Shown: piece by piece, positions 1 through 8,969 of the stretch
Numbering within the stretch: position 1 is the first letter of the stretch
Layout: every line of letters starts with the position of its first letter
Source: Longirhabdus pacifica
Lineage (GTDB): Bacteria; Bacillota; Bacilli; Paenibacillales; DSM-105158
Reading direction: 5' to 3'
DNA: 64,000 nucleotides
NCBI RefSeq assembly: GCF_004115085.1
Contig: NZ_QXJP01000011.1
Location: forward strand, 1-64,000
The notes under the pieces: generated by a model
Seen by the model: the letters and a program-made list of their open reading frames with translations, nothing else
Told to the model about the DNA's origin: nothing
The model's database searches: none
Position numbers and translations under genes: made by a program

Positions 1-113
1 ATTCTTCATAAGAAGAATCTTGTTGGACTCGCTTGCGATTCAGTTTTCAAAGTGCAAATGTTGTGTGTTGCTATTTGCTTGATTGTGTTGCCCGCCTCAA
101 CAGCGGCCTAATC
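1..113 (-). other. Leader of an rRNA operon (16S gene lies beyond left edge)
   Basis: Read on the minus strand this is the transcribed leader just before a 16S rRNA gene. It contains the sequence CACTTTGAAAACTGAA (about 44-59), the hallmark found upstream of Bacillus 16S genes and in rRNA spacers, probably part of the antitermination and processing signals. It lies downstream of two rRNA-type promoters and immediately after bofA, the same place where rrnA follows bofA in B. subtilis. The mature 16S itself is not in the window. An open reading frame on the plus strand here is a chance frame. Confidence 0.85.
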
Positions 114-142
114 AATATATCATATCGTGTTTTGCTTTGCAA
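114..142 (-). promoter_or_regulatory. rRNA operon promoter P2
   Basis: Minus-strand -35 TTGCAA (137-142) and -10 TATATT (114-119) are separated by 17 bases. A GC-rich stretch with inverted GCCGC/GCGGC-type bases follows, as at other Bacillus rrn promoters. Confidence 0.75.
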
Positions 143-278
143 GTGTTTTTTTCAACATTTCGACAAGTTATTTTCCGTCTCACTCTTTATAGATATGAAG
201 CAGAGCTTGTGTTGTTTCCGTGTTGTTTCATCTTGCTTGGTGTTGCTTGTTTGCCGCCCGTTTGAAGCGGCGAGTACT

Positions 279-308
279 AATATAACACACCTTGCAACTG
301 CTTTGCAA
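279..308 (-). promoter_or_regulatory. rRNA operon promoter P1
   Basis: Minus-strand -35 TTGCAA (303-308) and -10 TATATT (279-284) are 18 bases apart; reading the -10 as TTATAT gives 17. The same -35 hexamer and downstream GCCGC motif recur at P2, the usual tandem P1/P2 layout of rRNA operons. Confidence 0.7.
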
Positions 309-346
309 TACTATTTTTATATTTTTATTAATCTATATGCTTCAAA

Positions 347-607
347 CTAAATAATGAACAAATGAATACTAACCAGCATACATAAACCAGGGATACCTAA
401 TACCATTATCGTAGTCACTGTATATACATTAATAGCTACAACATAAGGTTCTAGCACTTCAAATGAATGCAATACTACTAAAATAACAGCAGATAGGAAA
501 AATTGTATGACCATAATCTTCAGAAAAGATGAAACTTGCTCTATCCTTAATAAAATAAATAACAATACTGCGCTTGCCAATATGAATACGAACAAGGGTA
601 TATTCAT
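347..607 (-). CDS. bofA: BofA, inhibitor of pro-sigma-K processing
   Basis: This 86-residue, almost entirely hydrophobic protein ends in the family signature LGIPGLCMLVSIHLFII. BofA sits in the outer forespore membrane with SpoIVFA and holds the protease SpoIVFB inactive until the forespore signals, so it times late mother-cell gene expression. Two membrane helices are visible (about 3-20 and 28-48), followed by a further hydrophobic C-terminus. Length matches the family (about 87). It overlaps the end of yaaL by four bases and is followed by rrn, exactly the B. subtilis order. Identification rests on the C-terminal signature plus synteny. Confidence 0.9.
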   Translation of the reverse strand: MNIPLFVFILASAVLLFILLRIEQVSSFLKIMVIQFFLSAVILVVLHSFEVLEPYVVAINVYTVTTIMVLGIPGLCMLVSIHLFII

Positions 608-870
608 AAAGCCTCAGTAAATGGTGCGTGATCATTATTTCTGCTTTTCTTCGCTCTTTTTAACAATTCCACATACTCTTTTTCTGAGTCGTTAATATGA
701 TGTATCATTTTATCAATGTCTTTAGTATGAACTACGAAGTTGAAATTATGACAAGCCAATTGCCACTTATATCGAGCTGAATTAATTTCTTCAATAACTT
801 GGGCATCATAGTTGCTTTGATTATATATTTTGCTAATGCTTGACTTGACTCTTCTTTTAAAGATGTTCAT
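604..870 (-). CDS. yaaL: YaaL family protein (DUF2508)
   Basis: An 88-residue, charged, mostly helical cytoplasmic protein of unknown function. The central pattern AxxxWQxAxxNFNFV with a later YVELLKRAK segment and the position between recR and bofA identify it as the YaaL/DUF2508 family. The Shine-Dalgarno AGGAGG lies just upstream. The next gene, bofA, overlaps by four bases, so the two are translationally coupled. A terminator separates this pair from recR, so a separate promoter is likely between 880 and 1000, but I could not place it convincingly. Confidence 0.85.
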   Translation of the reverse strand: MNIFKRRVKSSISKIYNQSNYDAQVIEEINSARYKWQLACHNFNFVVHTKDIDKMIHHINDSEKEYVELLKRAKKSRNNDHAPFTEAL

Positions 871-1002
871 TGCTACTCCTCCTATACATTCATGAACCTC
901 ACCACTGTAGACATACTAATATGCTATATGAAATGGATGGTTTAATAAAATATATGAGCTTGTCAACCTCCATATGACTACAAAACGTATGAAAGAGGAT
1001 GA

Positions 1003-1045
1003 TAAAAACAAAAAACCTAAGCATGCTATAAAAAGCAGCTTAGGC
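1003..1045 (-). terminator. Rho-independent terminator after recR
   Basis: On the minus strand a hairpin with arms CCTAAGC and GCTTAGG (1016-1022, 1038-1044) is followed by TTTTTTGTTTTT. It closes the dnaX-ybaB-recR unit. Confidence 0.75.
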
Positions 1046-1129
1046 ATATTCTTTTATGCTATGAAGTAAGCAAAGCAGTAAACTTGTGGATTACTGTGTT
1101 TAGTACAAAGGATCAACGCAAAGCTACTA

Positions 1130-1735
1130 TTATAACAGTTCTCTTCGTCCCTCCATCGCTTTAGACAGCGTCACTTCATCAGCGTATTCAAGGTCTCCAC
1201 CAACTGGTAAACCGTGTGCAATTCGCGTTACTTTTATTTCAAAAGGCTTCATTAATTTAGATAAGTACATCGCTGTCGCTTCCCCTTCGATATTAGGATT
1301 GGTCGCTAGTATCAGCTCTTGCACTTTGTCATTATTAATTCTCTGCAACAGTTCCTTTATTCTAAGTTCTTCTGGACCGATACCTTCCATAGGAGATATA
1401 GCACCATGAAGAACATGATACAGACCTTCATATTCTCTAGTACGTTCCATTGCAATCAGGTCTTTCGGATCTTGTACGACACAGATCGTGGTCACATCTC
1501 TAGATTTATCCTGACATATGTTGCAAGGATCAACATCCGTAATATGAAAACAATGTGTGCAATAATGCAGATGCCTTTTAACATTAACTAAGGCTTTAGC
1601 AAAATCAATGACATCTTCTTCTTTCATACGAAGGGTATGAAATGCTAATCTTGCAGCAGTCTTCTCCCCGATACCAGGCAAACGACTAAATGCATCAATA
1701 AGTTTTGCGATCGGCTCTGGATAATACAACAACAA
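1130..1735 (-). CDS. recR: Recombination mediator RecR
   Basis: 201 residues, the usual RecR length. RecR acts with RecF and RecO to load RecA on gapped, SSB-coated DNA. In order: an N-terminal helix-hairpin-helix ([16 protein letters not shown], about 18-33), a four-cysteine zinc finger (CTHC...CNIC, about 59-74) and a Toprim domain with [14 protein letters not shown] near 143-156. The C-terminus has the characteristic [13 protein letters not shown]. It lies downstream of dnaX and ybaB in the same order as in B. subtilis, separated from ybaB by 40 bases, so it is probably the last gene of that operon. Confidence 0.97.
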   Translation of the reverse strand: MLLYYPEPIAKLIDAFSRLPGIGEKTAARLAFHTLRMKEEDVIDFAKALVNVKRHLHYCTHCFHITDVDPCNICQDKSRDVTTICVVQDPKDLIAMERTREYEGLYHVLHGAISPMEGIGPEELRIKELLQRINNDKVQELILATNPNIEGEATAMYLSKLMKPFEIKVTRIAHGLPVGGDLEYADEVTLSKAMEGRRELL

Positions 1736-1775
1736 AACTCCTTCGTTATTTTATTTACTAAAAAGAAAAAGATAA

Positions 1776-2087
1776 TTAGAACATACCTGGTAAGTTTAAT
1801 CCCCCAGTAAATTTACCCATATCTTTACTTGCTAGCTCATCCGCTTTTGCCATTCCGTCATTAACCGCTGCTAAAACTAGATCTTGCAACATTTCCACAT
1901 CTTCTGGATCTACAGCCTCCGGTTGAATAATAATTTCTTCTACCTTTTTTTGCCCAGATACTTTGACTTTAACGACTCCGCCACCAGCAGTACCTTCTAC
2001 AAATTTGTTTGCCAACTCTTCTTGTGCTTTTAACATTTGATCTTGCATCTTCTTTACTTGTTTCATCATATTATTCATGTTTTTCAT
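1776..2087 (-). CDS. yaaK: YbaB/EbfC family nucleoid-associated protein
   Basis: 103 residues with the family layout: an N-terminal helix rich in Met, Lys and Gln ([18 protein letters not shown]), a central beta region containing [18 protein letters not shown], and a C-terminal helix plus a Gly-rich tail. These small dimers bind DNA and are linked to RecR function. It starts three bases after the dnaX stop, so it is translationally coupled to dnaX, and recR follows. The dnaX-ybaB-recR trio is conserved across bacteria. Confidence 0.95.
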   Translation of the reverse strand: MKNMNNMMKQVKKMQDQMLKAQEELANKFVEGTAGGGVVKVKVSGQKKVEEIIIQPEAVDPEDVEMLQDLVLAAVNDGMAKADELASKDMGKFTGGLNLPGMF

Positions 2088-2090
2088 TTA

Positions 2091-3824
2091 CTACACCCTC
2101 TCTTTGTCGTCTTTTATTTTTACATTACTTTCTCCAAACAGCTGCTTTGCTTCGGTGATCCACTCTTTTCCTTCTTTATCTGGTTGTAATTGAAATGGCT
2201 CTTCTTGTTCATTAGGTTCATTAGAAGGTTCCTCAGCAGTAAGCGCATGCTGCCAGTCTTTCATCATTACTGTTTCTAGCTGTATGGGCTTCCCTATTGT
2301 CTCTTGTATCGCTTGCTGTATAAGCTCCGTATTAGAAGGTTTATCTGTTGTTTCCCTATGAATGGCATTTTTAAATGCAACCAGCAGTCTATCTTCATAA
2401 ATAGAAACAGGTTCTCCATCCACTAGCCATGCATGAACGGTTATTTTTTTGTTCTTAACCAATTGCAAAATATTAGCCCACTGTGATGTGATGCTTCCTA
2501 CTGTCTTACGATGAGCAACGAATGGTTCCAGCTTTATATTTCTCTTTACACCGATGGATGTTGCTGGTGGTGTATGTTGTTGCTTTATTGGTTCGTTAGC
2601 TTTCACCCCACGTTGCACTTGCTCATTTGATGATGTATAGATTTGTTTGATTTGTAGTTGAAGATCCATTAATTGTTGTTCTAACTGAGTAATGCGTTGC
2701 TGTGCATTATCGTCACCAGCGTTTATTTTAACATGATTCGTTTTCTCGATGGACTTCATTAATCCAACTTCTAAAATCATTTGTGGATGAGCAGCATATT
2801 TCATTTCATTTTGATAATAAGATAATACATCAATAATGTAAAATAGATGGTCGTTATCAAACAACGTTGTAAGTGGAGATAACGTACGGGCATTTGTAAT
2901 ATTACCAATATCTAATCCTGCATTGTCCACATGTTTCAACCAAAGTAAATCTCTAAAATATTGTAGTATATGTTCCAGACATTGGTCAGCGCTTTTCCCA
3001 TTCATAATCCATTCATTTACATCTATTAATACTTTAGCAATGTTTTTCTCCTGCATAGCATGTGCTAGCTGCTCAAATTGCTCAACTTCAATGCCGCCGG
3101 TCATCTCAATGACATGATGATATTGTATGTCATGACCTGCAAAGGAACGAATTTGATCTAATAAACTAACCGCATCTCTCAAACCACCATCGGACAAGCG
3201 CGCTATATATTCTAATGCGCTGTCATCCGCTTGTACATGCTCAGCTTCACAAATATGCTTTAAATGAGACACTTGCTCTTCCAACCTAATACGACGAAAA
3301 TCAAAACGTTGACAACGTGAAAGGATCGTTGCCGGCACACGATTAGGATCTGTCGTTGCTAAAATAAATACAACATGCGGTGGAGGTTCTTCCAATGTCT
3401 TCAATAAAGCATTAAATGCTTCTGTGGTCAGCATATGCACTTCATCAATAATATACACTTTGCATCTTACTTCTGTGGGAGCATATTTGACTTTCTCCCT
3501 TAATTCTCTAATTTCTTCTACACCGCGATTAGAAGCAGCATCAATCTCTAACACGTCCATGACAGAACCAGCATTGATATGGATGCATGTTTTACATTGA
3601 TTACAAGGTTCTTGGGTGTCCATACTGTTTTCACAGTTTAATGCTTTTGCCATTACTTTTGCAGCACTCGTTTTACCTGTACCACGTGGTCCGCAAAACA
3701 AATAAGCATGGGAAAATTGGCCCGTTCTCAATGCATTTTGTAATGTATGTACGATATGTTGTTGACCGATAATTTCAGCAAATTGCTGGGGCCTCCAAGC
3801 CCTATACAATGCAATATGATCCAT
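2091..3824 (-). CDS. dnaX: DNA polymerase III subunits gamma and tau
   Basis: The clamp-loader ATPase and replisome organiser, 577 residues. Visible are a Walker A motif (GPRGTGKTS, about 45-53), the four-cysteine zinc module (CENS...CNQCKTC, about 64-81), a DEVHM Walker B motif and the sensor ATTDPNRVPATILSRCQRF. The region after about residue 370 is a low-conservation tau tail with Gln-rich and charged stretches. The start follows AGAGGAAG. No obvious slippery heptamer for programmed frameshifting stood out. The gene heads the dnaX-ybaB-recR operon, and the SRP RNA gene lies upstream as in B. subtilis. Confidence 0.97.
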   Translation of the reverse strand: MDHIALYRAWRPQQFAEIIGQQHIVHTLQNALRTGQFSHAYLFCGPRGTGKTSAAKVMAKALNCENSMDTQEPCNQCKTCIHINAGSVMDVLEIDAASNRGVEEIRELREKVKYAPTEVRCKVYIIDEVHMLTTEAFNALLKTLEEPPPHVVFILATTDPNRVPATILSRCQRFDFRRIRLEEQVSHLKHICEAEHVQADDSALEYIARLSDGGLRDAVSLLDQIRSFAGHDIQYHHVIEMTGGIEVEQFEQLAHAMQEKNIAKVLIDVNEWIMNGKSADQCLEHILQYFRDLLWLKHVDNAGLDIGNITNARTLSPLTTLFDNDHLFYIIDVLSYYQNEMKYAAHPQMILEVGLMKSIEKTNHVKINAGDDNAQQRITQLEQQLMDLQLQIKQIYTSSNEQVQRGVKANEPIKQQHTPPATSIGVKRNIKLEPFVAHRKTVGSITSQWANILQLVKNKKITVHAWLVDGEPVSIYEDRLLVAFKNAIHRETTDKPSNTELIQQAIQETIGKPIQLETVMMKDWQHALTAEEPSNEPNEQEEPFQLQPDKEGKEWITEAKQLFGESNVKIKDDKERV

Positions 3825-3851
3825 GGCTTCCTCTCCAAATAATTACAAACT

Positions 3852-3881
3852 ATGATAGGTTTCATTTCAAGTGTATATCAA
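3852..3881 (-). promoter_or_regulatory. Candidate dnaX promoter
   Basis: Minus-strand TTGATA (3876-3881), 18-base spacer, TATCAT (3852-3857). A rival pair, TTGAAA (3865-3870) and TGTAAT (3842-3847) with 17 bases, would start transcription almost at the Shine-Dalgarno and is less likely. The rest of 3882-4013 shows no other signal I could support. Confidence 0.5.
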
Positions 3882-4013
3882 CCTATTGCTATGACGCATA
3901 CGATAAACATGATTATAGATAATGGCATGGTCAAAAAATACTCCATTCCATTATCTCTTCAGCTTATATATTAGGTATTCACCTTATATTACTATGATAC
4001 ACTGTTTAGTGTA

Positions 4014-4057
4014 TGAAAAAAAGCACTCGATTTCCATTAATACGAAAATCAACTGCT
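4014..4057 (-). terminator. Terminator of the SRP RNA gene
   Basis: Just beyond the RNA 3' end, a hairpin with arms GCAGTTGATTTTC and GGAAATCGAGTGC (a few G-U pairs) is followed by seven Ts on the minus strand. Confidence 0.75.
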
Positions 4058-4074
4058 GTACTTTGTTAGAGTAT

Positions 4075-4347
4075 ACACCGTACACCTGTATTCGATATTG
4101 AGATCCAAGCGTACTTTTATCGCCAGCTCAGTCCAGGCACTCCCTCAACACATGAAAAGATCCTACTTACGGCTGCTTTCTTCCGAACCTGACCGGGTTC
4201 ATAGGGATTCATTGCGAGGGACCCATACGTCAACACTACGTGTAAAAGCCAGTCCTCACATCAACAATACCTCTATACAGGAATTCAACCCTGCTATAGC
4301 GGATTGCAGGTTACAGGGCACCGCTACCTCCCCGTCTAGCACGGCAA
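4075..4347 (-). ncRNA. ffs: Signal recognition particle RNA (large Bacillus type)
   Basis: About 272 nucleotides, the size of the Bacillus scRNA, which keeps the Alu domain. The conserved domain IV loop GTTCGGAAGAAAGCAGCC is readable on the minus strand near 4170-4187. The 5' end TGCCGTGCTAGACGGGGAGG matches the Bacillus form and pairs with a 3' GTGTACGG segment, closing the molecule. It works with Ffh to target proteins to the membrane. Ends are estimated from the pairing and from promoter and terminator positions. Location upstream of dnaX matches B. subtilis, but tadA, which normally flanks it there, is missing. Confidence 0.95.
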
Positions 4348-4352
4348 AATTA

Positions 4353-4381
4353 AGTATATATGATCCTAGTCGAAATAGCAA
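4353..4381 (-). promoter_or_regulatory. SRP RNA promoter
   Basis: Minus-strand TTGCTA (4376-4381), exactly 17 bases, TATACT (4353-4358). The predicted start is the conserved TGCCGTGC 5' end about seven bases downstream, which supports both calls. Confidence 0.8.
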
Positions 4382-4510
4382 GTTAATCGTTATATTTGTT
4401 ATTAATTGCTTATCATCATGTATGTTTTCAAATACTCAGAGAACATTACATCATCACATGATGTTCAATAAAGAAGAAGCTTCATGCACGTAAATATCAT
4501 GATGAAGCAA

Positions 4511-4569
4511 AAAAAGAACATAAAAATACCTTCCTCTTCTTTTCCGTACATTGGTTAAGCAGAGGAAGG
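4511..4569 (-). terminator. Terminator after rpmE
   Basis: Minus-strand hairpin with perfect 9-bp arms CCTTCCTCT and AGAGGAAGG (4529-4537, 4561-4569), followed by a T-rich tract. A further imperfect hairpin (GCTTCAT...ATGAAGC, about 4478-4508) lies beyond it. Confidence 0.75.
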
Positions 4570-4582
4570 CCGTTGTATACAA

Positions 4583-4780
4583 TTAAATACCATATTTCTT
4601 TTTGAATTTTTCCACACGACCACCGGCATCAATGAATTTTTGCTTACCAGTATAAAATGGATGACATGCAGAGCAAATTTCAACACGTAATTCTGGTTTT
4701 ACAGAACCACTCTCAAAAGTGTTACCACATGCACAAGTCACTGTAGTCGCATGATATTTAGGATGAATGTCAGTTTTCAT
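4583..4780 (-). CDS. rpmE: 50S ribosomal protein L31, zinc-binding form
   Basis: 65 residues from MKTDIHPKY. The longer frame upstream is not used, because GAGGTGAAG sits at the right distance from this ATG. The CAC...CSAC cysteine pairs (Cys16, Cys18, Cys36, Cys39) mark the zinc-containing L31 type rather than the zinc-free paralogue. L31 binds the large subunit near the central protuberance. It lies just downstream of rho, as in B. subtilis, but has its own promoter and terminator. In B. subtilis the zinc form is replaced by YtiA under zinc starvation; no ytiA is in this window. Confidence 0.97.
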   Translation of the reverse strand: MKTDIHPKYHATTVTCACGNTFESGSVKPELRVEICSACHPFYTGKQKFIDAGGRVEKFKKKYGI

Positions 4781-4843
4781 CATCTTCACCTCTTTCTGCC
4801 CTGAACTTTTTGCAAATCCAGAGTTAAATTGACACATGAATGC

Positions 4844-4872
4844 ATTATAGCATGGATAACCATTGTGTTCAA
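4844..4872 (-). promoter_or_regulatory. rpmE promoter
   Basis: Minus-strand TTGAAC (4867-4872), 17-base spacer, perfect TATAAT (4844-4849). This gives a leader of about 55 bases before the L31 start. Confidence 0.8.
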
Positions 4873-5007
4873 TCCTAATCATGTAAATGCAAATATAAAA
4901 ATGTTTACAACTTAAATGAATGCTACAGCCAATGAGGATGTATCGGTTGACATGAACCGAAATCAGAGGGGAATTAGAGGCCCCGTGCTTTCCTAAATTG
5001 GGGTAGG

Positions 5008-6282
5008 TTATGGAGTCGTCGTTGCTTTCTTTTTCTTACCACCATTTTTAAGTGCAGTTAAAAAATCTTCGTTCGTCTCCGTATCTTTTAAATTTTTCAA
5101 GAAACTTTCCATGAATTCAGGAGTGTCGGACATATTTTTTCTTAGTGTCCAGATACTGTCTAAATGCTGTTTCCCAACTAACAATTCTTCTCTTCTTGTA
5201 CCTGATCTTCGAATGTCGATGGATGGGAAAATACGTTTTTCCGCTAATTTTCTGTCCAAGTGCAACTCCATGTTACCCGTACCTTTAAATTCCTCGTAAA
5301 TCACATCGTCCATTCTTGAACCAGTGTCAACTAATGCCGTTGCTAAAATAGTCAAGCTGCCGCCCTCTTCTACATTTCTAGCTGAACCGAAAAAGCGTTT
5401 TGGTCTATGGAATGCTGCTGGATCAATACCACCTGATAACGTCCTTCCTGAAGGAGGAATGACGAGGTTGTACGCTCTTGCTAGTCGTGTAATACTATCT
5501 AACAAAATAACAACATCTTTTTTATGCTCCACTAACCTCAATGCTCGTTGTAAAACTAATTCAGCCACTTTAATATGGTTTTCAGGCAACTCGTCAAAAG
5601 TGGAAGCGACAACTTCACCATTAACAGAACGCTGCATGTCTGTTACTTCTTCTGGTCGTTCATCAATAAGGAGTACGAACAATTCTGTATCTGGGTAATT
5701 CGCCGTAATACTATTTGCAATCTCTTTTAGCAATAGCGTTTTACCTGCTTTTGGAGGTGCAACAATCAGACCACGTTGTCCCAGTCCAACAGGAACTAGC
5801 AGATCCATAATTCGCGTTGCAAGAAAATGCTGCTTGTTTTCAAGAATCATTTGAGTCTGTGGAAAAAGTGGGGTTAACGCAGGAAAGTGAAGCCTTTCTG
5901 CAGCTTTGTCAGGATCTTCTCCATTGACAGCTTCGACATGTAGGAGTCCAAAGTACCTTTCATTTTCTTTCGGAGGTCTACATTTACCGGAAACTAAGTC
6001 TCCTGTTCGCAGATCGAACTTTCTTATTTGTGAAGCAGATATGTATATATCTTCTGCACTTGGTAAGTAGTTGATGGGTCTCAAAAACCCATAACCCTCA
6101 GGTAAGATTTCTAGTACACCTTGCATGAACATTAATCCGCCTTGCTCAGCTTGTGCTCTTAAAATAGCAAAAATAAGTTCCTTTTTCTTCATTTGGCCGT
6201 AATAAGCAATTTGGAATTTCTTCGCCAGCTTATACAGCTCCGTCAATTTCAACTCTTCGAGTTGCGATAAATGTAAATCCAT
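5008..6282 (-). CDS. rho: Transcription termination factor Rho
   Basis: 424 residues from [13 protein letters not shown], the typical Bacillus N-terminus. An ATG with GGTGG eight bases ahead is preferred over an in-frame GTG fifteen bases upstream. Rho is the hexameric RNA helicase that ends transcription. In order: the N-terminal Rho_N helical domain (about 1-45), a cold-shock-type RNA-binding domain with [12 protein letters not shown] (about 57-68), and the RecA-like ATPase with Walker A APPKAGKT and [13 protein letters not shown]. The C-terminus carries a Lys-rich tail. The gene lies between murA2 and rpmE; the glpX gene present here in B. subtilis is absent and a tandem repeat pair occupies the gap. 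Confidence 0.97.
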   Translation of the reverse strand: MDLHLSQLEELKLTELYKLAKKFQIAYYGQMKKKELIFAILRAQAEQGGLMFMQGVLEILPEGYGFLRPINYLPSAEDIYISASQIRKFDLRTGDLVSGKCRPPKENERYFGLLHVEAVNGEDPDKAAERLHFPALTPLFPQTQMILENKQHFLATRIMDLLVPVGLGQRGLIVAPPKAGKTLLLKEIANSITANYPDTELFVLLIDERPEEVTDMQRSVNGEVVASTFDELPENHIKVAELVLQRALRLVEHKKDVVILLDSITRLARAYNLVIPPSGRTLSGGIDPAAFHRPKRFFGSARNVEEGGSLTILATALVDTGSRMDDVIYEEFKGTGNMELHLDRKLAEKRIFPSIDIRRSGTRREELLVGKQHLDSIWTLRKNMSDTPEFMESFLKNLKDTETNEDFLTALKNGGKKKKATTTP

Positions 6283-6325
6283 AATAAAAACCACCACACC
6301 TAAATTATAATTAATCCTTCAATAG

Positions 6326-6448
6326 ATAAGTTGAATGAAATTATTCAACTTATTACCACTATACATAAGATGAAGAAATTTCAACATTACTACCTTTACG
6401 CCTGGCTTCTGAGGCGTAAACTTCTATTCCATCATTTCTTTATCTTAT
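6326..6448 (+). repeat. Dispersed structured repeat, copy A (tandem with B)
   Basis: Two modules. The left one is a perfect 11-bp hairpin ATAAGTTGAAT...ATTCAACTTAT (6326-6353). The right one (6365-6448) is a nested palindrome: outer arms ATAAGATGAAGAAAT and ATTTCTTTATCTTAT, inner arms TTTACGCC and GGCGTAAA around TGGCTTCTGA. No open reading frame. It sits between murA2 and rho. Confidence 0.85.
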
Positions 6449-6570
6449 ATTTAAGTTGAATGAAATTATTCTTATTACCACTATACATAAGATGGAGAAA
6501 TTCCAACTTTACAACTTTTACGCCTGGTTTCTGAGGCGAAAACTTCTATTCCATCATTTCTTTATCTTAT
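6449..6570 (+). repeat. Dispersed structured repeat, copy B
   Basis: Direct copy of the unit at 6326 with a 125-base period. The left hairpin has lost three bases and half its pairing, and the inner right arm is GGCGAAAA instead of GGCGTAAA, so this copy is drifting. The outer stem is kept. Confidence 0.85.
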
Positions 6571-6612
6571 TATAAAAGAATATAGAAACATTCTATACTT
6601 ACTATCTATGTT

Positions 6613-7872
6613 TTATACTTTTTCACGCCAAACTTCTGCACCTAACATCGTCAGATGATCCACTAAAAAATCATAGCCTCGATCAATAAACTCGACACCA
6701 GTTATTTCGGTAATACCGCCGTCGACTGTAGTCAATCCAGCTATCACTAACGCCGCACCAGCACGTAAATCTGTTGCTTTTACTTTTGCTGATTGTAGGG
6801 CCGAACCCTCTATGATAGCGGTTCTACCTTCTAATTTTACCTTTGCACCCATTCTCATTAGTTCAGGAATATGTTTAAATCGACTGCTGTATATATAGTC
6901 TGATATGGTACTCACACCATTTGCTTGTGTAAGTAAAGAGGTCATAGGGGATTGTAAATCCGTGGCAAAACCAGGGTAGACTAATGCTTTTACATCAACA
7001 TGGTCGTAGTGTTCATTACCAACAATATGAATGCTTTCATCCATTTCCTTTACATGTACGCCCATTTCAATCAGTTTTGCAGTAAGGGCTTCCATATGTT
7101 TAGGAATAATTTGATCAACAACGACATCACCTTTTGTTGCTGCTGCTGCAATCATATACGTTCCTGCTTGTATTCGATCTGGAATAATAGAATGTCTACA
7201 TCCATTTAATTCTTTTACCCCTTGAATACGTATCATTTCCGTACCGGCACCTTTGATTTTTGCACCCATGGAGTTTAACAACGTGGCTACATCTATAATC
7301 TCAGGTTCCTTAGCAGCGTTTTCAATAATAGTCGTGCCTTCTGCTAATGCTGCTGCCAGCATAATATTAATCGTGGCTCCAACACTTACTACATCTAAAT
7401 ATATTCTAGCACCTCGTAATTGTTTCGCTTTTAAGTGAATACTTCCATTGACGGTTTCCACCTCTGCGCCAAGTGCTTGAAATCCTTTTAAATGTTGGTC
7501 AATAGGCCGAGGTTCAAAGTTGCAACCTCCTGGAAGGCCGATAACAGCTTCCCCACATCTCCCTAAAAGCGCTCCCATTAAATAATAAGAAGCTCTTAAC
7601 TTGCGAACATTTCCGTTCGGAAGCGGTACAGCACGAATATTTGAAGCATTTACAACTAGTTGATCTTTCTTTTTTTGATTTACTTGTACATTTAATTCTT
7701 GTAAAATTTCAGCGTAAATATTCACATCACTAAGTGTTGGCATATTATCCAATATCACTTCAGATTGTGAAAGAATTGAGGCAGGTATTAAGGCAATAGC
7801 GCTGTTTTTAGCACCACTAATTTTTATTCTGCCCTTTAAAGGGTTTCCCCCTGCAACCATCAGCTTCTCCAT
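6613..7872 (-). CDS. murA2: UDP-N-acetylglucosamine 1-carboxyvinyltransferase (second MurA)
   Basis: MurA transfers enolpyruvate from PEP to UDP-GlcNAc, the first committed step of peptidoglycan synthesis. Position between rho and fbaA identifies the MurAB/MurZ paralogue rather than the main MurAA. 419 residues from MEKLMVAGG; this ATG has AGGAGG ten bases upstream, so the longer in-frame extension is rejected. Lys22-Asn23 and the catalytic Cys117 in [17 protein letters not shown] are present, so it is fosfomycin-sensitive in type. The C-terminal [12 protein letters not shown] and RGYDF motifs are also typical. The transaldolase gene that follows murAB in B. subtilis is absent. Confidence 0.95.
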   Translation of the reverse strand: MEKLMVAGGNPLKGRIKISGAKNSAIALIPASILSQSEVILDNMPTLSDVNIYAEILQELNVQVNQKKKDQLVVNASNIRAVPLPNGNVRKLRASYYLMGALLGRCGEAVIGLPGGCNFEPRPIDQHLKGFQALGAEVETVNGSIHLKAKQLRGARIYLDVVSVGATINIMLAAALAEGTTIIENAAKEPEIIDVATLLNSMGAKIKGAGTEMIRIQGVKELNGCRHSIIPDRIQAGTYMIAAAATKGDVVVDQIIPKHMEALTAKLIEMGVHVKEMDESIHIVGNEHYDHVDVKALVYPGFATDLQSPMTSLLTQANGVSTISDYIYSSRFKHIPELMRMGAKVKLEGRTAIIEGSALQSAKVKATDLRAGAALVIAGLTTVDGGITEITGVEFIDRGYDFLVDHLTMLGAEVWREKV

Positions 7873-7979
7873 ATCATTTATTCCTCCTGCACCCTGGTGA
7901 AGAAATAAAAGGGAATACACCTGATCATAGATGCTCCCCTTCACTTCACTATCCAACTGTGATGATAAATATTTATATG

Positions 7980-8834
7980 TTATGCTTGGTTGTTACTTCC
8001 AAACAATTTAATTTTCTCACGTACAACTTCCACCATAGCTTCTTTAGCAGGACCTAAGTATTTACGAGGGTCGTACACTTTATCGTTGCTGCTTAACACT
8101 TCACGAATAGCATTCGTACAAGCAACTTGGTTTTCCGTGTTTACGTTAATTTTACCAGCACCAGCTGCGATAGCTTTTTTGATCATCTCATCTGGTACAC
8201 CTGATCCACCATGAAGTACAACTGGAACAGGAATTTTGCTTGTTACTGCTTCTATGATATCAAAGTGAATGTTTGGTTCACCAGCATACATACCGTGTGC
8301 AGTTCCTACAGCGATCGCTAGGCAATCAACGCCTGTTTCTTCATAGAAACGAATCGCTTCTTCAGGCTTAGCAAGATGTGCATCTGCTTCATCTACACTG
8401 ATGTCATCTTCAACTCCACCAATAGTACCAAGCTCTCCTTCAACAGACACTCCCATTTCTTTTGCTACTTTCACTACTTCTTTAGTCAACTTAATGTTTT
8501 CTTCCAAAGAATAGTGAGATCCGTCAAACATAACAGAAGAGAATCCAGCGCGAATACATTTCATCGCTACTTCAAAACTGCTACCATGATCAAGGTGAAG
8601 TGCAATTGGAAGTCCTGATTTTTTAGCAGCTGCTTCTGCAAGTGCTACAGTATTTTCAATACCCATATACTTCAATGCACCTTCACTCACACCATAAATA
8701 AAAGGGGAGTTTTCAGCTATTGCTGCATCCATAATTGCTTGTGCAAATTCTAAGTTGTTCATATTAAATTGACCTACAGCAAACTTGTTAGCTTTTGCTT
8801 TTGGTAAAAATTCATTCATTGATACTAAAGCCAT
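7980..8834 (-). CDS. fbaA: Class II fructose-1,6-bisphosphate aldolase
   Basis: 284 residues. It cleaves fructose-1,6-bisphosphate to DHAP and glyceraldehyde-3-phosphate, and runs in reverse for gluconeogenesis. Zinc ligands and substrate residues are recognisable: [10 protein letters not shown] (His-Asp-His region, about 80-89), [21 protein letters not shown], and [11 protein letters not shown] near the C-terminus. The start follows AAGGAGATGAATAACAG. The gene lies between spo0F and murA2 as in B. subtilis, and a promoter with an extended -10 lies upstream, so it is probably transcribed on its own. Confidence 0.96.
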   Translation of the reverse strand: MALVSMNEFLPKAKANKFAVGQFNMNNLEFAQAIMDAAIAENSPFIYGVSEGALKYMGIENTVALAEAAAKKSGLPIALHLDHGSSFEVAMKCIRAGFSSVMFDGSHYSLEENIKLTKEVVKVAKEMGVSVEGELGTIGGVEDDISVDEADAHLAKPEEAIRFYEETGVDCLAIAVGTAHGMYAGEPNIHFDIIEAVTSKIPVPVVLHGGSGVPDEMIKKAIAAGAGKINVNTENQVACTNAIREVLSSNDKVYDPRKYLGPAKEAMVEVVREKIKLFGSNNQA

Positions 8835-8896
8835 CTGTTATTCATCTCCTTAATAATGTAAATGTTACCTACTCCCATATCTTAAAACTCGGGGTT

Positions 8897-8925
8897 ATTA
8901 TATCATAAAGCATTACGTAAAGATA
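8897..8925 (-). promoter_or_regulatory. fbaA promoter with extended -10
   Basis: Minus-strand TGATATAAT: the -10 TATAAT is at 8897-8902 with the TGn extension just upstream. A poor -35 (TATCTT, 8920-8925) lies at 17 bases; the TGn element would compensate. Confidence 0.6.
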
Positions 8926-8969
8926 TGACGAACATCACCATGTTACAGCAATGACACAACATTAACAAT

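Noticed and set aside
33-350. Plus-strand ORF of 105 codons
   Set aside because: It lies across the rRNA leader and both rRNA promoters on the opposite strand; no Shine-Dalgarno.
4098-4493. Plus-strand ORF of 131 codons
   Set aside because: It is the complement of the SRP RNA gene and its promoter.
6326-6570. Tandem repeats considered as a CRISPR array
   Set aside because: Only two units of about 122 bp with internal palindromes and no unique spacers or cas genes.
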